A stretch of DNA of 64,000 nt from Vibrio tubiashii. GTDB taxonomy: Bacteria; Pseudomonadota; Gammaproteobacteria; Enterobacterales; Vibrionaceae. The notes below the pieces were generated by a model. It was given only the letters and a program-made list of their open reading frames with translations. It was not told the DNA's origin and ran no database searches. This document shows positions 10,607-20,194 of this stretch, piece by piece; position 1 is the stretch's first letter; each line of letters begins with the position of its first letter. A program made the translations under genes and the position numbers. The stretch lies in assembly GCF_028551255.1 (NCBI RefSeq), contig NZ_CP117029.1, positions 248,001 to 312,000 of the forward strand. Reading direction: 5' to 3'.

Positions 10607-10783
10607 ATGGCAACTATTAAAGTAACTCAAACTAAAAGCTCAATTGGTCGTCTACCTAAGCACAAAGCGTGTCTTAAAGGTCTAGGCCTTCGTAAAATCA
10701 ACCACACAGTAGAACTTGAAGATACTCCGTGCGTACGCGGTATGATCAACAAGGTTTACTACATGGTTAAAGTTGAGGAGTAA
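10607..10783 (+). CDS. rpmD: 50S ribosomal protein L30
   Basis: L30 is a small 50S protein of the central protuberance side. The sequence [20 protein letters not shown] ... [11 protein letters not shown] matches the family, with 58 residues (E. coli 59). The ATG at 10607 is chosen because it gives this N-terminus with CGGAGTAAGAAC just upstream. An in-frame ATG at 10580 lies inside rpsE and would add nine unrelated residues. Confidence 0.97.
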   Translation: MATIKVTQTKSSIGRLPKHKACLKGLGLRKINHTVELEDTPCVRGMINKVYYMVKVEE

Positions 10784-10788
10784 TCAGA

Positions 10789-11223
10789 ATGCGTTTGAAT
10801 ACTCTATCACCAGCTGCTGGTGCTAAGACTGCTGCAAAGCGCGTTGGTCGTGGTATCGGTTCTGGCCTAGGTAAGACTGGTGGCCGTGGCCACAAAGGTC
10901 AAAAGTCACGTTCTGGCGGTTCAGTTCGTCCAGGTTTTGAAGGCGGTCAGATGCCTCTAAAACAACGTCTACCAAAATTCGGTTTCACTTCTCGTAAGAG
11001 CCTAGTGTCTGCTGAAGTTCGTCTAGCTGAGCTAGCGAAAGTAACTGGTGACGTAGTAGATCTAAACAGCCTTAAAGCTGCTAACGTTATCACTAAGAAC
11101 ATCGAATTTGTAAAAGTTGTTCTATCTGGTGAGCTTAACAAAGCAGTGACTGTAAAAGGTCTACGTGTGACTAAAGGCGCTAAAGCTGCAATCGAAGCTG
11201 CAGGCGGTAAAATCGAGGAATAA
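10789..11223 (+). CDS. rplO: 50S ribosomal protein L15
   Basis: L15 is a late-assembly 50S protein. Its Gly/Arg-rich N-terminal extension, [19 protein letters not shown] and [18 protein letters not shown], threads into 23S rRNA. Length is 144 residues as in E. coli. It starts 5 bases after rpmD, with GAGGAG overlapping the end of that gene. Confidence 0.98.
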   Translation: MRLNTLSPAAGAKTAAKRVGRGIGSGLGKTGGRGHKGQKSRSGGSVRPGFEGGQMPLKQRLPKFGFTSRKSLVSAEVRLAELAKVTGDVVDLNSLKAANVITKNIEFVKVVLSGELNKAVTVKGLRVTKGAKAAIEAAGGKIEE

Positions 11224-11243
11224 TCTCGAGGAACGAGGTACAG

Positions 11244-12578
11244 ATGGCTAAGAAACCAGGACAAGATTTTCGTAGTGCTCAGAGCGGCTTAAGTGAACTA
11301 AAGTCGCGCTTGTTATTCGTAGTGGGTGCACTTTTAGTATTCCGAGCCGGCTCTTTTGTGCCGATTCCTGGTATTGACGCTGCTGTACTTGCCGAATTGT
11401 TCGAACAGCAAAAAGGTACCATCGTAGAAATGTTTAACATGTTCTCCGGTGGTGCTCTTGAGCGTGCATCTATATTAGCGTTGGGCATCATGCCGTATAT
11501 TTCGGCATCTATTGTTGTCCAACTGCTAACTGTAGTTCATCCAGCGTTAGCTGAACTCAAAAAAGAGGGTGAAGCAGGCCGTCGTAAGATCAGCCAATAT
11601 ACACGCTACGGCACGCTTGTACTTGCAACATTCCAAGCTATTGGTATTGCAACAGGCTTACCAAACATGGTCGATAATCTGGTTGTTATCAACCAAACCA
11701 TGTTTACGCTAATTGCTACCGTAAGTTTAGTAACCGGCACCATGTTCCTAATGTGGTTAGGTGAACAAATTACAGAGCGCGGAATCGGTAACGGCATTTC
11801 GTTACTAATCTTTGCAGGTATTGTTGCTGGATTGCCTTCTGCAATCGGTCAAACAATCGAGCAAGCGCGTCAAGGTGAATTGCATGTACTTCTTCTGCTG
11901 TTGATTGGTGTACTTGCTTTTGCAGTTATTTACTTCGTTGTTTTCATGGAGCGTGGTCAGCGTCGAATCGTTGTTAACTACGCGAAGCGTCAACAAGGTC
12001 GTAAAGTATTTGCTGCGCAAAGCACTCACTTGCCACTTAAAATTAATATGGCAGGTGTTATTCCAGCAATCTTCGCATCGAGCATTATCCTGTTCCCAGG
12101 AACACTGGCTCAGTGGTTTGGTCAGAACGGTGAGAGCAGCGCGTTCGGTTGGTTAACTGACGTGTCTTTGGCTCTTAGCCCAGGTCAACCTCTGTATGTA
12201 ATGCTATATGCAGCAGCGATTATTTTCTTCTGTTTCTTCTACACGGCGTTGGTTTTCAACCCGCGTGAAACAGCAGATAACTTGAAGAAGTCCGGTGCAT
12301 TCGTACCCGGCATCCGCCCAGGTGAGCAGACAGCTAAGTATATTGATAAAGTAATGACGCGTTTAACCTTAGCAGGTGCGTTATACATTACCTTTATCTG
12401 TCTGATTCCGGAGTTCATGATGGTCGCGTGGAACGTACGTTTCTACTTCGGCGGTACATCTCTACTAATCGTAGTGGTTGTTATCATGGACTTTATGGCA
12501 CAGGTACAGACTCATCTGATGTCTCAACAGTATGATTCTGTGTTGAAGAAAGCAAATCTGAAAGGCTATGGCCGTTAA
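11244..12578 (+). CDS. secY: protein translocase channel subunit SecY
   Basis: SecY is the inner-membrane pore of the Sec translocon, working with SecE, SecG and SecA or the ribosome. It has ten hydrophobic segments. Family landmarks are FVPIPGID at the start of the plug region, [40 protein letters not shown], the cytoplasmic loop [17 protein letters not shown] and the C-terminal GLTLAG-like [10 protein letters not shown]. Length is 444 residues against 443 in E. coli. It sits in its usual place after rplO. Confidence 0.98.
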   Translation: MAKKPGQDFRSAQSGLSELKSRLLFVVGALLVFRAGSFVPIPGIDAAVLAELFEQQKGTIVEMFNMFSGGALERASILALGIMPYISASIVVQLLTVVHPALAELKKEGEAGRRKISQYTRYGTLVLATFQAIGIATGLPNMVDNLVVINQTMFTLIATVSLVTGTMFLMWLGEQITERGIGNGISLLIFAGIVAGLPSAIGQTIEQARQGELHVLLLLLIGVLAFAVIYFVVFMERGQRRIVVNYAKRQQGRKVFAAQSTHLPLKINMAGVIPAIFASSIILFPGTLAQWFGQNGESSAFGWLTDVSLALSPGQPLYVMLYAAAIIFFCFFYTALVFNPRETADNLKKSGAFVPGIRPGEQTAKYIDKVMTRLTLAGALYITFICLIPEFMMVAWNVRFYFGGTSLLIVVVVIMDFMAQVQTHLMSQQYDSVLKKANLKGYGR

Positions 12579-12617
12579 TTCGGCGGTAGACTCAGATTTC
12601 ATTTACGGAGTTTAGCA

Positions 12618-12731
12618 ATGAAAGTTCGTGCTTCCGTTAAAAAAATCTGCCGTAACTGTAAAGTTATCAAGCGTAACGGTGTCGTTCGCGTGATTTGCAG
12701 TGAGCCAAAGCACAAGCAACGCCAAGGCTAA
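12618..12731 (+). CDS. rpmJ: 50S ribosomal protein L36 (zinc-ribbon type)
   Basis: L36 is a 37-residue basic protein of the 50S subunit. The zinc ligands C11, C14, C27 and H32 are all present (KKICRNCK ... VICSEPKH), so this is the zinc-containing form that Zur-regulated paralogues can replace. The ATG has ACGGAG ten bases upstream. It closes the spc operon, 39 bases after secY. A Zur homologue is encoded at 28615-29079. Confidence 0.97.
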
Positions 12732-12757
12732 TTAGCAGAAATTTTTACTTGTAATAT

Positions 12758-12794
12758 AAGGTAGTGTCGAGTATATTCCTCGGCCTACCTTTTG
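12758..12794 (+). terminator. stem-loop between spc and alpha operons (possible attenuator)
   Basis: AAGGTAG (12758-12764) pairs with CTACCTT (12785-12791) and an inner CGAG/CTCG pair extends it. Only four T residues follow (CCTTTTGCG). This could be a weak terminator giving partial read-through from spc into alpha, or an RNA processing site. Confidence 0.5.
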
Positions 12795-12799
12795 CGTGC

Positions 12800-12893
12800 A
12801 AAAGAAGTAGTATTCCGCAGCGTATCCATAACGGGCTTTGCTGCGGCTAATTCTTTTATGAAACACTAGGAGTGAATAATGGCCCGTATAGCA
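12800..12893 (+). promoter_or_regulatory. alpha operon leader pseudoknot (S4-binding site)
   Basis: The 85 bases before and across the rpsM start contain GTATCC...ACGGGCTTT...GCTGCGG and a shine-dalgarno segment CTAGGAGTGAATAATGGCC. The order and wording match my memory of the E. coli alpha operon ribosome-binding-site pseudoknot, where S4 represses translation by trapping the 30S subunit. S4 (rpsD) is encoded downstream in the same operon. Confidence 0.75.
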
Positions 12894-13235
12894 GGCATTA
12901 ACATTCCTGATCAAAAACATGCTGTGATTGCACTAACGTCAATCTACGGCATCGGTAAGACTCGCTCTCAAGCTATCCTAGCTGAAGTGGGTATTGCTGA
13001 AGATGTTAAGATCAGTGAACTATCTGAAGAGCAGATCGATCAACTGCGTGATGGTGTAGCTAAATACACTGTAGAGGGTGATCTACGTCGTGAAGTATCA
13101 ATGAACATCAAGCGTCTTATGGACCTTGGCTGTTACCGTGGTCTTCGTCATCGTCGCAGTCTACCACTACGTGGACAGCGTACTAAAACCAATGCTCGCA
13201 CCCGTAAGGGTCCGCGTAAGCCGATCAAGAAATAA
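12879..13235 (+). CDS. rpsM: 30S ribosomal protein S13
   Basis: S13 in the 30S head contacts P-site tRNA and forms bridges B1a and B1b. It begins [20 protein letters not shown] and shows [13 protein letters not shown] and the basic tail [21 protein letters not shown]. Length is 118 residues as in E. coli. The start lies in the alpha leader structure and has TAGGAGTG upstream, the expected site of S4 autoregulation. Confidence 0.98.
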   Translation: MARIAGINIPDQKHAVIALTSIYGIGKTRSQAILAEVGIAEDVKISELSEEQIDQLRDGVAKYTVEGDLRREVSMNIKRLMDLGCYRGLRHRRSLPLRGQRTKTNARTRKGPRKPIKK

Positions 13236-13247
13236 TCGGGAAGGTAG

Positions 13248-13643
<396 letters not shown>

Positions 13644-13670
13644 CGTTTTTTAGATTACTGGAGAAAGATC

Positions 13671-14291
13671 ATGGCAAGATATTTGGGTCCTAAGCTGAAG
13701 CTTAGCCGTCGCGAAGGTACTGACTTATTCCTTAAGTCTGGTGTACGCGCGATCGATACCAAGTGTAAAATTGATAACGCACCAGGTGTACACGGCGCTC
13801 GTCGCGGTCGTCTATCTGAGTATGGCGTTCAGCTTCGTGAGAAGCAAAAAGTTCGTCGTATGTACGGCGTTCTAGAAAAACAATTCCGTAACTACTACAA
13901 AGAAGCTGCTCGCCTTAAAGGCAACACTGGTGAAAACCTACTTCAGCTTCTTGAAGGTCGTCTTGATAACGTAGTTTACCGCATGGGCTTTGGCGCAACT
14001 CGCGCAGAAGCACGTCAGCTAGTTAGCCACAAAGCTATCCTAGTTAACGGTAAAGTTGTAAACATTCCTTCTTTCAAAGTTGCGGCTAACGACGTTGTTT
14101 CTATCCGCGAGAAAGCTAAACAGCAATCTCGTATCAAGGCTGCTCTAGAAGTTGCTGAACAACGTGAAAAACCAACTTGGATTGAAGTAGATGGTGGTAA
14201 GATGGAAGGTACGTTCAAGCGTTTGCCTGAGCGTTCAGATCTATCTGCTGACATCAACGAACAATTGATCGTCGAGCTTTACTCTAAGTAA
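13671..14291 (+). CDS. rpsD: 30S ribosomal protein S4, alpha-operon repressor
   Basis: S4 is a primary 16S rRNA binder, a general antitermination factor for rRNA and the autogenous repressor of the alpha operon. It begins [21 protein letters not shown]. The S4 RNA-binding domain is visible in [32 protein letters not shown]. Length is 206 residues as in E. coli. TGGAGAAAGATC precedes the ATG. Its proposed target is the leader at 12800-12893. Confidence 0.98.
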   Translation: MARYLGPKLKLSRREGTDLFLKSGVRAIDTKCKIDNAPGVHGARRGRLSEYGVQLREKQKVRRMYGVLEKQFRNYYKEAARLKGNTGENLLQLLEGRLDNVVYRMGFGATRAEARQLVSHKAILVNGKVVNIPSFKVAANDVVSIREKAKQQSRIKAALEVAEQREKPTWIEVDGGKMEGTFKRLPERSDLSADINEQLIVELYSK

Positions 14292-14315
14292 GGTTTAAAC
14301 TAAAGAGAGGACACA

Positions 14316-15308
14316 ATGCAGGGTTCTGTAACAGAATTTCTTAAGCCACGTCTTGTTGACATCGAACAGGTTAGCACGACTCACGCAAAAGTAACTCTTG
14401 AGCCATTAGAGCGTGGTTTTGGCCATACTCTTGGTAATGCACTTCGCCGTATTCTTCTATCTTCTATGCCAGGTTGTGCTGTAACAGAAGTAGAAATCGA
14501 AGGCGTACTTCATGAGTACAGTACTAAAGAAGGCGTTCAAGAAGATATTCTTGAAATCCTACTTAACCTTAAAGGTTTGGCTGTACGTGTTGCCGAAGGC
14601 AAAGATGAAGTGTTCATTACTTTGAACAAATCAGGCTCGGGCCCTGTGGTTGCAGGTGACATCACCCATGATGGTGATGTAGAGATCGCTAACCCTGAAC
14701 ACGTTATTTGTCACCTAACAGATGACAACGCTGAGATCGCAATGCGCATCAAAGTTGAACGTGGTCGTGGTTATGTTCCAGCTTCGGCTCGTATCCATAC
14801 TGAAGAAGATGAGCGTCCAATTGGTCGCCTACTGGTTGACGCTACGTACAGCCCAGTAGACAAGATTGCTTACTCTGTTGAAGCAGCTCGTGTAGAGCAG
14901 CGTACAGACTTAGACAAGCTTGTTATCGATATGGAAACGAACGGTACTCTAGACCCTGAGGAAGCAATCCGTCGTGCAGCTACTATCCTAGCTGAGCAAT
15001 TGGATGCGTTCGTAGATCTACGTGATGTACGTGTACCTGAGGAGAAGGAAGAGAAGCCAGAATTCGATCCGATCCTACTGCGTCCTGTAGACGATCTTGA
15101 ACTAACAGTTCGCTCTGCTAACTGTCTGAAAGCAGAAGCGATTCACTACATCGGTGATCTTGTACAGCGTACTGAGGTTGAGCTACTTAAAACGCCTAAC
15201 CTGGGTAAAAAATCTCTTACAGAGATCAAAGACGTACTTGCATCACGTGGTCTTTCTCTTGGCATGCGCCTAGAAAACTGGCCACCAGCGTCTATCGCTG
15301 AAGATTAA
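14316..15308 (+). CDS. rpoA: RNA polymerase alpha subunit
   Basis: The alpha subunit dimerises to nucleate RNA polymerase assembly and its C-terminal domain binds UP elements and activators. The N-terminal domain (about 1-235) shows the dimer motif [23 protein letters not shown]. An acidic linker ([13 protein letters not shown]) follows. The C-terminal domain contains [18 protein letters not shown], with the DNA-binding arginine, and [17 protein letters not shown]. Length is 330 residues (E. coli 329). Confidence 0.98.
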   Translation: MQGSVTEFLKPRLVDIEQVSTTHAKVTLEPLERGFGHTLGNALRRILLSSMPGCAVTEVEIEGVLHEYSTKEGVQEDILEILLNLKGLAVRVAEGKDEVFITLNKSGSGPVVAGDITHDGDVEIANPEHVICHLTDDNAEIAMRIKVERGRGYVPASARIHTEEDERPIGRLLVDATYSPVDKIAYSVEAARVEQRTDLDKLVIDMETNGTLDPEEAIRRAATILAEQLDAFVDLRDVRVPEEKEEKPEFDPILLRPVDDLELTVRSANCLKAEAIHYIGDLVQRTEVELLKTPNLGKKSLTEIKDVLASRGLSLGMRLENWPPASIAED

Positions 15309-15333
15309 TCGATAAAGTTAGAAGGATTAGGTC

Positions 15334-15714
15334 ATGCGCCATCGTAAGAGTGGTCGTCAACTCAACCGCAACAGCTCACATCGTAAAGCGATGTTTAGCA
15401 ACATGGCTAGCTCTCTAGTACGTCATGAAGTTATCAAGACTACACTGCCAAAAGCAAAAGAGCTACGTCGCGTAGTTGAGCCTTTGATTACACTAGCTAA
15501 GACTGACAGCGTTGCTAACCGTCGTCTAGCATTTGCACGTACTCGTGACAACGAAGTAGTTGCAAAACTATTTAACGAACTAGGTCCACGTTTTGCTGCT
15601 CGTCAGGGCGGTTACACTCGTATCCTAAAAGCTGGTTTCCGTACTGGTGATAAAGCTCCAATGGCTTACATTGAGCTTGTAGATCGCCCAGCTGCTGAAG
15701 AAGCTGCTGAGTAA
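15334..15714 (+). CDS. rplQ: 50S ribosomal protein L17
   Basis: L17 is a 50S protein near the tunnel exit. It begins [21 protein letters not shown] and continues [30 protein letters not shown]; both blocks are family hallmarks. Length is 126 residues (E. coli 127). It is the last alpha-operon gene, followed by a strong terminator. Confidence 0.98.
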   Translation: MRHRKSGRQLNRNSSHRKAMFSNMASSLVRHEVIKTTLPKAKELRRVVEPLITLAKTDSVANRRLAFARTRDNEVVAKLFNELGPRFAARQGGYTRILKAGFRTGDKAPMAYIELVDRPAAEEAAE

Positions 15715-15730
15715 TCAGGTTCGTAAGAAC

Positions 15731-15760
15731 GAAAAAGCCGAGCATTAGCTCGGCTTTTTT
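15731..15760 (+). terminator. intrinsic terminator of the alpha operon
   Basis: A 12-bp stem AAAAAGCCGAGC/GCTCGGCTTTTT with an ATTA loop is followed by T residues. It starts 17 bases after the rplQ stop. Confidence 0.95.
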
Positions 15761-15883
15761 GCGTCTGAAAGGTGGAGAAGGAACGGGCTGCACCCTATGG
15801 AACGCTGCGCTTGTGGAAAACGGGATCGGGCTTCGCCCTTCTGGAAAAATAGAATTGACCCTAAATCACTTCGGAGCAACGTT

Positions 15884-15947
15884 AGTTATCCAGTTATCCA
15901 GTTATCCAGTTATCCAGTTATCCAGTTATCCAGTTATCCAGTTATCC
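15884..15947. repeat. tandem 8-bp repeat, 8 copies of AGTTATCC
   Basis: Eight perfect copies of AGTTATCC fill 64 bp. The left flank contains GGAACGCTGCGCT and the right flank GTAGGACGAAGTCCGTTC; both words also flank the AGCTCTCC array at 1527-1646. The unit differs from AGCTCTCC at only two positions. Confidence 0.97.
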
Positions 15948-16023
15948 GTAGGACGAAGTCCGTTCTCAAATCCCGCATCCACAAAAAGGGTTGACACTAA
16001 GCGCTAACCCCGAAAATTTCTCT

Positions 16024-16111
16024 AGCTCTCTAGCTCTCTAGCTCTCTAGCTCTCTAGCTCTCTAGCTCTCTAGCTCTCTAGCTCTCTAGCTCTCTAGCTC
16101 TCTAGCTCTCC
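16024..16111. repeat. tandem 8-bp repeat, 11 copies of AGCTCTCT
   Basis: Ten copies of AGCTCTCT are followed by one AGCTCTCC, exactly the unit of the 1527-1646 array. The array ends 5 bases from the stop codon of the minus-strand lipoprotein gene. With the AGTTATCC array 76 bp away it forms a compound repeat region; the stretch 15761-16116 holds nothing else I can recognise. Confidence 0.97.
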
Positions 16112-16116
16112 AGCTT

Positions 16117-16614
16117 TTACTGCCAGATTGTGCCCAAGCTACCTAACAACCCGCTGCTTGCGCCTTGGCTTTGTAGAGCACTTAAGATGATAGGAGTGAA
16201 GGTTGATATTAGAGAAGGGTCCATGCCTAATGCTGAAAACGCGCTCTTAACGGATTCGTTGTTAGCAATCATGGCGCTTAAGCCACTCGATTGAAGAGAG
16301 TCAAACCCTGGAATAAGGTTTGCCATCTCACTGGTTTCGCTGCTATTTAACGAGTTTTGCGCTAAGGCTAACATTGAGCCCAATCCGCCTATGGCTTGTT
16401 CAGAAGAAACATTGGCATTGCTTTGCAGGGCTGAAACTAAATTTGTCTCCGCTGCACCTTGCGTAGACCAAGCCTGAACCGCTCCCATTAAAGCGGCATT
16501 GGCGATTGTGCCGTAATTGCTTTCAGTCGTACTTGCCTGACCATCGCTTGAAGTACTTTGGCATCCTATTAAAGCAAGACTTGCTAAAGTCGCTACTGCT
16601 AATTTCTTGTACAT
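16117..16614 (-). CDS. DUF2780 (VcgC/VcgE-type) lipoprotein
   Basis: A 165-residue predicted lipoprotein of unknown function. The N-terminus MYKKLAVATLASLALIGC is a signal peptide ending in a lipobox with the lipidated cysteine at residue 18. The remainder is Ser/Ala/Leu-rich with NVSSEQAIGGLGSMLALAQ and NLIPGFDSL, typical of the Vibrio DUF2780 family. The ATG at 16614 is chosen because AAGGAGAG lies just upstream; a TTG 18 bases further upstream has no such site. Residue 18 is not followed by Asp, so outer-membrane sorting would be expected by Lol rules. Confidence 0.85.
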   Translation of the reverse strand: MYKKLAVATLASLALIGCQSTSSDGQASTTESNYGTIANAALMGAVQAWSTQGAAETNLVSALQSNANVSSEQAIGGLGSMLALAQNSLNSSETSEMANLIPGFDSLQSSGLSAMIANNESVKSAFSALGMDPSLISTFTPIILSALQSQGASSGLLGSLGTIWQ

Positions 16615-16670
16615 TGTCTCTCCTTGTTTCAATAGTACCTATACGCGTTGTTTTGATAAGTATCATACAT

Positions 16671-16699
16671 AAAAAACGGCGACACAATGGTCGCCGTTA
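16671..16699 (-). terminator. intrinsic terminator of fklB
   Basis: Read on the minus strand, ACGGCGAC pairs with GTCGCCGT and a run of six T residues follows. It lies 25 bases past the fklB stop codon and before the lipoprotein gene. Confidence 0.9.
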
Positions 16700-16723
16700 T
16701 ACATGCTTAAATTTCTTAAGAAA

Positions 16724-17344
16724 TTAAAGAATGTCTAGAAGTTCTACTTCAAATACTAGAGCAGCAAATGGAGGGATAGCTGCACCTGCGCCACGCTCAC
16801 CGTATGCTAGGTCTTGTGGGATGTATAGTTTCCACTTAGAACCTACAGGCATTAGTTGAAGTGCTTCAACCCAACCTTTGATTACGCCAGTTACTGGGAA
16901 CTCAGCAGGTTGACCGCGAGATACAGAGCTGTCGAAAACAGTGCCGTCAGTTAGCTCACCGTGGTAGTGAACACGAACTTGCTTGTCAGAAGTTGGGATT
17001 TCGCCAGTACCTTCAGTGATGATTTCGTACTGTAGGCCAGACTCAAGAACAGTCACTTCTGGACGTAGAGCGTTGTCTTTTAGGAACGCTTCACCGTCAG
17101 CTGCTGCTACTTTAGCTGCTTCTTGACGTGCTGCTTCAACGCGAGTGTGTAGCTCTTGTAGTGCGTTGTTGATCTCGTCGATTTCGATAGCTGGTTGATC
17201 ACCAACTAGTGCAGTTGCGATACCAGCAGCGATAGCGTCAACGTTTAGACCTTCAAGACTAGAACCAGCAAGTTGCTGACCCATTTGTAGACCGATACCG
17301 TAGCTAGCTTTCTGCTCTACAGTCTCAAATTTAACTTCAGACAT
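16724..17344 (-). CDS. fklB: FKBP-type peptidyl-prolyl cis-trans isomerase (FKBP22)
   Basis: A 206-residue prolyl isomerase of the FklB/FKBP22 type. The N-terminal 80-90 residues form the helical dimerisation domain ([12 protein letters not shown] ... [10 protein letters not shown]). The FKBP catalytic domain spans about 105-206 and has [41 protein letters not shown] and [23 protein letters not shown]. No signal peptide is seen, so it is probably cytoplasmic. It has its own terminator. Confidence 0.95.
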   Translation of the reverse strand: MSEVKFETVEQKASYGIGLQMGQQLAGSSLEGLNVDAIAAGIATALVGDQPAIEIDEINNALQELHTRVEAARQEAAKVAAADGEAFLKDNALRPEVTVLESGLQYEIITEGTGEIPTSDKQVRVHYHGELTDGTVFDSSVSRGQPAEFPVTGVIKGWVEALQLMPVGSKWKLYIPQDLAYGERGAGAAIPPFAALVFEVELLDIL

Positions 17345-17572
17345 GTTGTCTCTCTTTATATGGTGTATAAAGGTTAAAGGATACCAGTTATAGCTTTGTT
17401 ATGAAACGGTCGAGCCTAGATAGTCTTTCGCCACTTTGTGCGATTAAGATCGACTTTCCGCGACATTTTATCGAAATTTTACTGGGCTATTACCTTCAAT
17501 GCTTAAAAATCCTATACTCATAAGCGCTTGGTTTTTATACTTGTAGCGAAGGCCGTTTGGAGACAAGGTGCG

Positions 17573-18145
17573 ATGAATCGCAGAAAGAAAAAGAAACAGC
17601 AGCAGGTGGATTACGTTGAACTGGCAAAAGCCAAGCTCAACCAGATTGATTGGCAGCAGATTAAGCAGACTATTCTAGATAAATGGAACTTGTTACCTAG
17701 ACTGCATCAACGTGCACTTATGGTGCTTACTCCTTTGCTATTGGTGTTACTTGTTATCCCAATCCCTGAGGCTCAAACCGAAACAGAGCAGGCAGTTTCT
17801 TCTAATACTCAACGTGTCGAAGTGGATATCAATACCCGTAGCCTAAGTGAGCAAAAAAGCGCAGAGCAGGACTCACTGGTCTCTAAAGCTTGGAACGAGT
17901 ATGAAGTTAAAAGTGGTGATACTTTAGCTCAAGTCTTTCGGAGTAACGGCTTAGCCATGGCTGACCTTAATGCCTTGGTAAAGGTCGAGGGTTCGGATAA
18001 GCCTTTGAGTAGAATTAAAAAAGGTCAGCTCGTGCGATTTAAACTAGCCGAAAACGGCCAGCTTGATATCTTACAGCTTGAAAAAAGCAATCAGTCCGTT
18101 ATGTTCTTCCGACTCTCAGATGGCGGATTTGGTCGCAGTAAGTGA
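17573..18145 (+). CDS. OapA/YtfB-like LysM-type cell-envelope protein
   Basis: A 190-residue single-pass membrane protein. A basic N-terminus (MNRRKKKKQQQ) and amphipathic stretch precede a hydrophobic helix RALMVLTPLLLVLLVIPIP (about 62-80). A periplasmic domain of the opacity-associated LysM-like type follows (EVKSGDTLAQVFRSNGLAMADLNALVK ... IKKGQLVRF). E. coli YtfB, its likely relative, binds glycans and acts at the division site. The ATG at 17573 is chosen for its position after GGAGACAAGG; an upstream frame extension lacks a site. Its last 55 bp overlap the 3' end of the convergent transporter gene. Confidence 0.85.
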   Translation: MNRRKKKKQQQVDYVELAKAKLNQIDWQQIKQTILDKWNLLPRLHQRALMVLTPLLLVLLVIPIPEAQTETEQAVSSNTQRVEVDINTRSLSEQKSAEQDSLVSKAWNEYEVKSGDTLAQVFRSNGLAMADLNALVKVEGSDKPLSRIKKGQLVRFKLAENGQLDILQLEKSNQSVMFFRLSDGGFGRSK

Positions 18146-18999
18146 TTGACTCTAAATAGTTTCAACACCGCTTTCCATGGCATTAGGGGGAGGATAATCA
18201 TCACTATCCCTAATGCTGTTAGCCAATCTGGCACTTCATCAAACCACATCACACCAAACAGCGCGACAAACACTAACCCAGAATTTTCGGCCACTGCGAT
18301 TGAGCTGGCTGGCGAGCGTTGGTAGGCCATCACCGCAAAACCATTGTAGGTCAGAATCAAGGCAGCACTGGCTAAGATTAGCAGTAAGTGGTTATTCGAT
18401 ATCGGCTGCCAGTAAAGCAGCGCCAGTATACCTGATACTGGCAGTGACAGGACTGATGTCCAAAACAGGGTACTGACGACCGTTTGTTGGCTAGGTAACT
18501 TTCGTGCGCTTATGTTAAACAGGGCGAGAGTGAAGGTTGTTCCGAGTGCAAACAGTGCTGCCCAGTGAAACTCCGATGGCCTTAGCACCACCATCACTCC
18601 AGCAAAGCCAAAAATGGTTGCCGCACTACGCTGGAGTGTTGGTTTCTCTCCAAGTAACACAATCGCTAACGGCAGCATGAGTAGGGGGGCTGCATAGAAG
18701 ACTGCATTGGCCGTTGCCAAGGTTAAGTGGGTGATAGCGACAACCATGCATCCGCTGCCAATTAAGATTAGATGCGCTCTGAGCAAATTTAACTTGGGGC
18801 TGTACATCTTTCTTTGTGGCTGGGATTGTTTCCACCATAAAGGGAAAATAACCACAGCGGAAAGCAATTGGCGAATGAAGATGTACTGAAAGGTTGATAC
18901 CTCACCGTCAAGCAGTTTCACAGCGACATCGGAAAGAGAAGCTGCGAAGTTGCCAATTACTAGCAGTAGGATAGCGACGTAGGTTGCAGAGAGAGCCAA
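18091..18999 (-). CDS. DMT-superfamily EamA transporter
   Basis: A 302-residue inner-membrane protein with about ten hydrophobic segments arranged as two EamA repeats. The first is about residues 8-140 (VAILLLVIGNFAASLSDVAVKLL) and the second about 150-285 (LFALGTTFTLALFNISARKL). PLAIVLLGEKPT and LFGVMWFDEVPD are the end-of-repeat motifs seen in RhaT/YdcZ-like exporters. The substrate cannot be deduced. It starts 2 bases after the elaA-like gene's stop and is probably co-transcribed with it. Its 3' end overlaps the oapA-like gene. Confidence 0.9.
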   Translation of the reverse strand: MALSATYVAILLLVIGNFAASLSDVAVKLLDGEVSTFQYIFIRQLLSAVVIFPLWWKQSQPQRKMYSPKLNLLRAHLILIGSGCMVVAITHLTLATANAVFYAAPLLMLPLAIVLLGEKPTLQRSAATIFGFAGVMVVLRPSEFHWAALFALGTTFTLALFNISARKLPSQQTVVSTLFWTSVLSLPVSGILALLYWQPISNNHLLLILASAALILTYNGFAVMAYQRSPASSIAVAENSGLVFVALFGVMWFDEVPDWLTALGIVMIILPLMPWKAVLKLFRVNHLLRPNPPSESRKNITD

Positions 19000-19001
19000 G
19001 G

Positions 19002-19454
19002 CTACTTTTCCAATTTCATATCAATATGTGGGATGTCATCTTCTAAGTACATAGCGGATGTTTGAACAAAACCGTGATGTTGATAAAACGAGGCTAAGTG
19101 TTCTTGTGCGCCAATTTCAATCGACTCACTTGGCCATAATGATTCACAATCTGCCAATGCTTGTTGCAGTAGTTTATGGCCTAAACCACCACCTCTGTGA
19201 CTTTCCTTAGTGGCAACGCGACCAATGCTCACCGACGGATAACTGATTCCTTTTGGTAACAAACGTGCGCAAGCTATTAGCTCATCATCTTGATAACCGA
19301 GTAGGTGGAAAACGCCCAATTGGTGGTCTTTATCATCCAGCTCTGGGTAAGGACAAGTTTGCTCGACGACGAAGACGTCGACTCGAAGTTTTAGCAGTGT
19401 ATACAGTTGCTCTGTGGTGAGGTCGGAAAAAGGTTTGAGTTGCCAAGTAATCAT
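19002..19454 (-). CDS. elaA: GNAT-family N-acetyltransferase, ElaA-like
   Basis: A 150-residue acetyltransferase resembling E. coli ElaA. Family features are LYTLLKLRVDVFVVEQTCPYPELDDKD near the N-terminus and a V/IGRVATKESHRGGGLGHKLL acetyl-CoA-binding loop (the Q/RxxGxG/A motif appears as HRGGGLG). A C-terminal IEIGAQEHLASFYQHHGF helps place the substrate. The substrate is unknown. Two bases separate it from the downstream DMT transporter, suggesting an operon. Confidence 0.88.
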   Translation of the reverse strand: MITWQLKPFSDLTTEQLYTLLKLRVDVFVVEQTCPYPELDDKDHQLGVFHLLGYQDDELIACARLLPKGISYPSVSIGRVATKESHRGGGLGHKLLQQALADCESLWPSESIEIGAQEHLASFYQHHGFVQTSAMYLEDDIPHIDMKLEK

Positions 19455-19524
19455 TGTTTATCTGTCTTGCTGTTGTTGATAACGCCAATGTAGCAAGACA
19501 GTTTTCGATGGGCATTAACAATTG

Positions 19525-20088
19525 TTAACTTTGGCTGCGCTTTTTAATTCGGCTTAGGCTAATTGGAGTAATCCCAAGATAGGCTGCGATTTGATAATCG
19601 TTGAGGCGTTCAAGTAAGTTTGGGTAATGCTGGCAGAACAGTTCATAACGCTCTTCCGGGCTGTAGAGCAACATAAAGCGTTCTTTGTTTTCTTTATACA
19701 TCAGCTGAGTTTCAAGCAGCTTGAGGTAAATACCGTGTTTTTGCTCGCGCCATACCCTTAAGGTCTCAATAGGTAGAGAGAGTAAGGTGCACTGGGTCAA
19801 AGACTCAAGCAAGTAAGGGGAGGGTTGTTGGTTGACCAAGCTTTCAAAACCGATGATCCAGTCATTCTCCCAATAGAACTCTTTACTGAACTCTTTGCCT
19901 TTATCGGTTAGATACGCCGAGTGGCACATGCCATCTAACAAAAAGAAAATCTCTTCAGCGACTTCCCCTTGATGCAACAAAATATGGCGAGTAGGCAGTT
20001 CAATCAATTGCGCTGATTGAGTGAGTTGTTCTATTTCAGGTTGCGTGAATCCGTTTTGTGACAGTTGCTGATGGAAAGCGTCGAACAT
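19525..20088 (-). CDS. Crp/Fnr-family transcriptional regulator
   Basis: A 187-residue regulator with an N-terminal cyclic-nucleotide-binding-like fold (LIELPTRHILLHQGEVAEEIFFLLDGMCH) and a short C-terminal helix-turn-helix (LNDYQIAAYLGITPISLSRIKKR). There are no Fnr-type cysteines. Such proteins in vibrios are often annotated as Crp/Fnr-like without a known ligand. The start at 20088 (MFDAF) is preferred. An open frame continues to 20166, but there it runs through the terminator of the upstream cpdB gene. Confidence 0.85.
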   Translation of the reverse strand: MFDAFHQQLSQNGFTQPEIEQLTQSAQLIELPTRHILLHQGEVAEEIFFLLDGMCHSAYLTDKGKEFSKEFYWENDWIIGFESLVNQQPSPYLLESLTQCTLLSLPIETLRVWREQKHGIYLKLLETQLMYKENKERFMLLYSPEERYELFCQHYPNLLERLNDYQIAAYLGITPISLSRIKKRSQS

Positions 20089-20146
20089 AATGGCAAAAAT
20101 CTTACGTAGATGAAGAGCTGTCATTTTAAGATAAACGTTAACCAAT

Positions 20147-20176
20147 AAAAAAGCCGCAATTTTCATCGCGGCTTTC
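20147..20176 (-). terminator. intrinsic terminator of cpdB
   Basis: On the minus strand AAAGCCGC pairs with GCGGCTTT with a GATGAAAATT loop and a T-run follows. It lies just past the cpdB stop codon and supports the shorter start of the following Crp/Fnr gene. Confidence 0.92.
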
Positions 20177-20194
20177 AGCTAGTCTAACGAAGTG

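Noticed and set aside
15759..16007. Plus-strand frames with Val-Ile-Gln-Leu-Ser-Ser-Tyr-Pro repeats
   Set aside because: Translation of the AGTTATCC array; same artefact as above.
20089..20166. Longer N-terminus for the Crp/Fnr regulator
   Set aside because: It would be encoded by the cpdB terminator hairpin and adds residues unlike the family.
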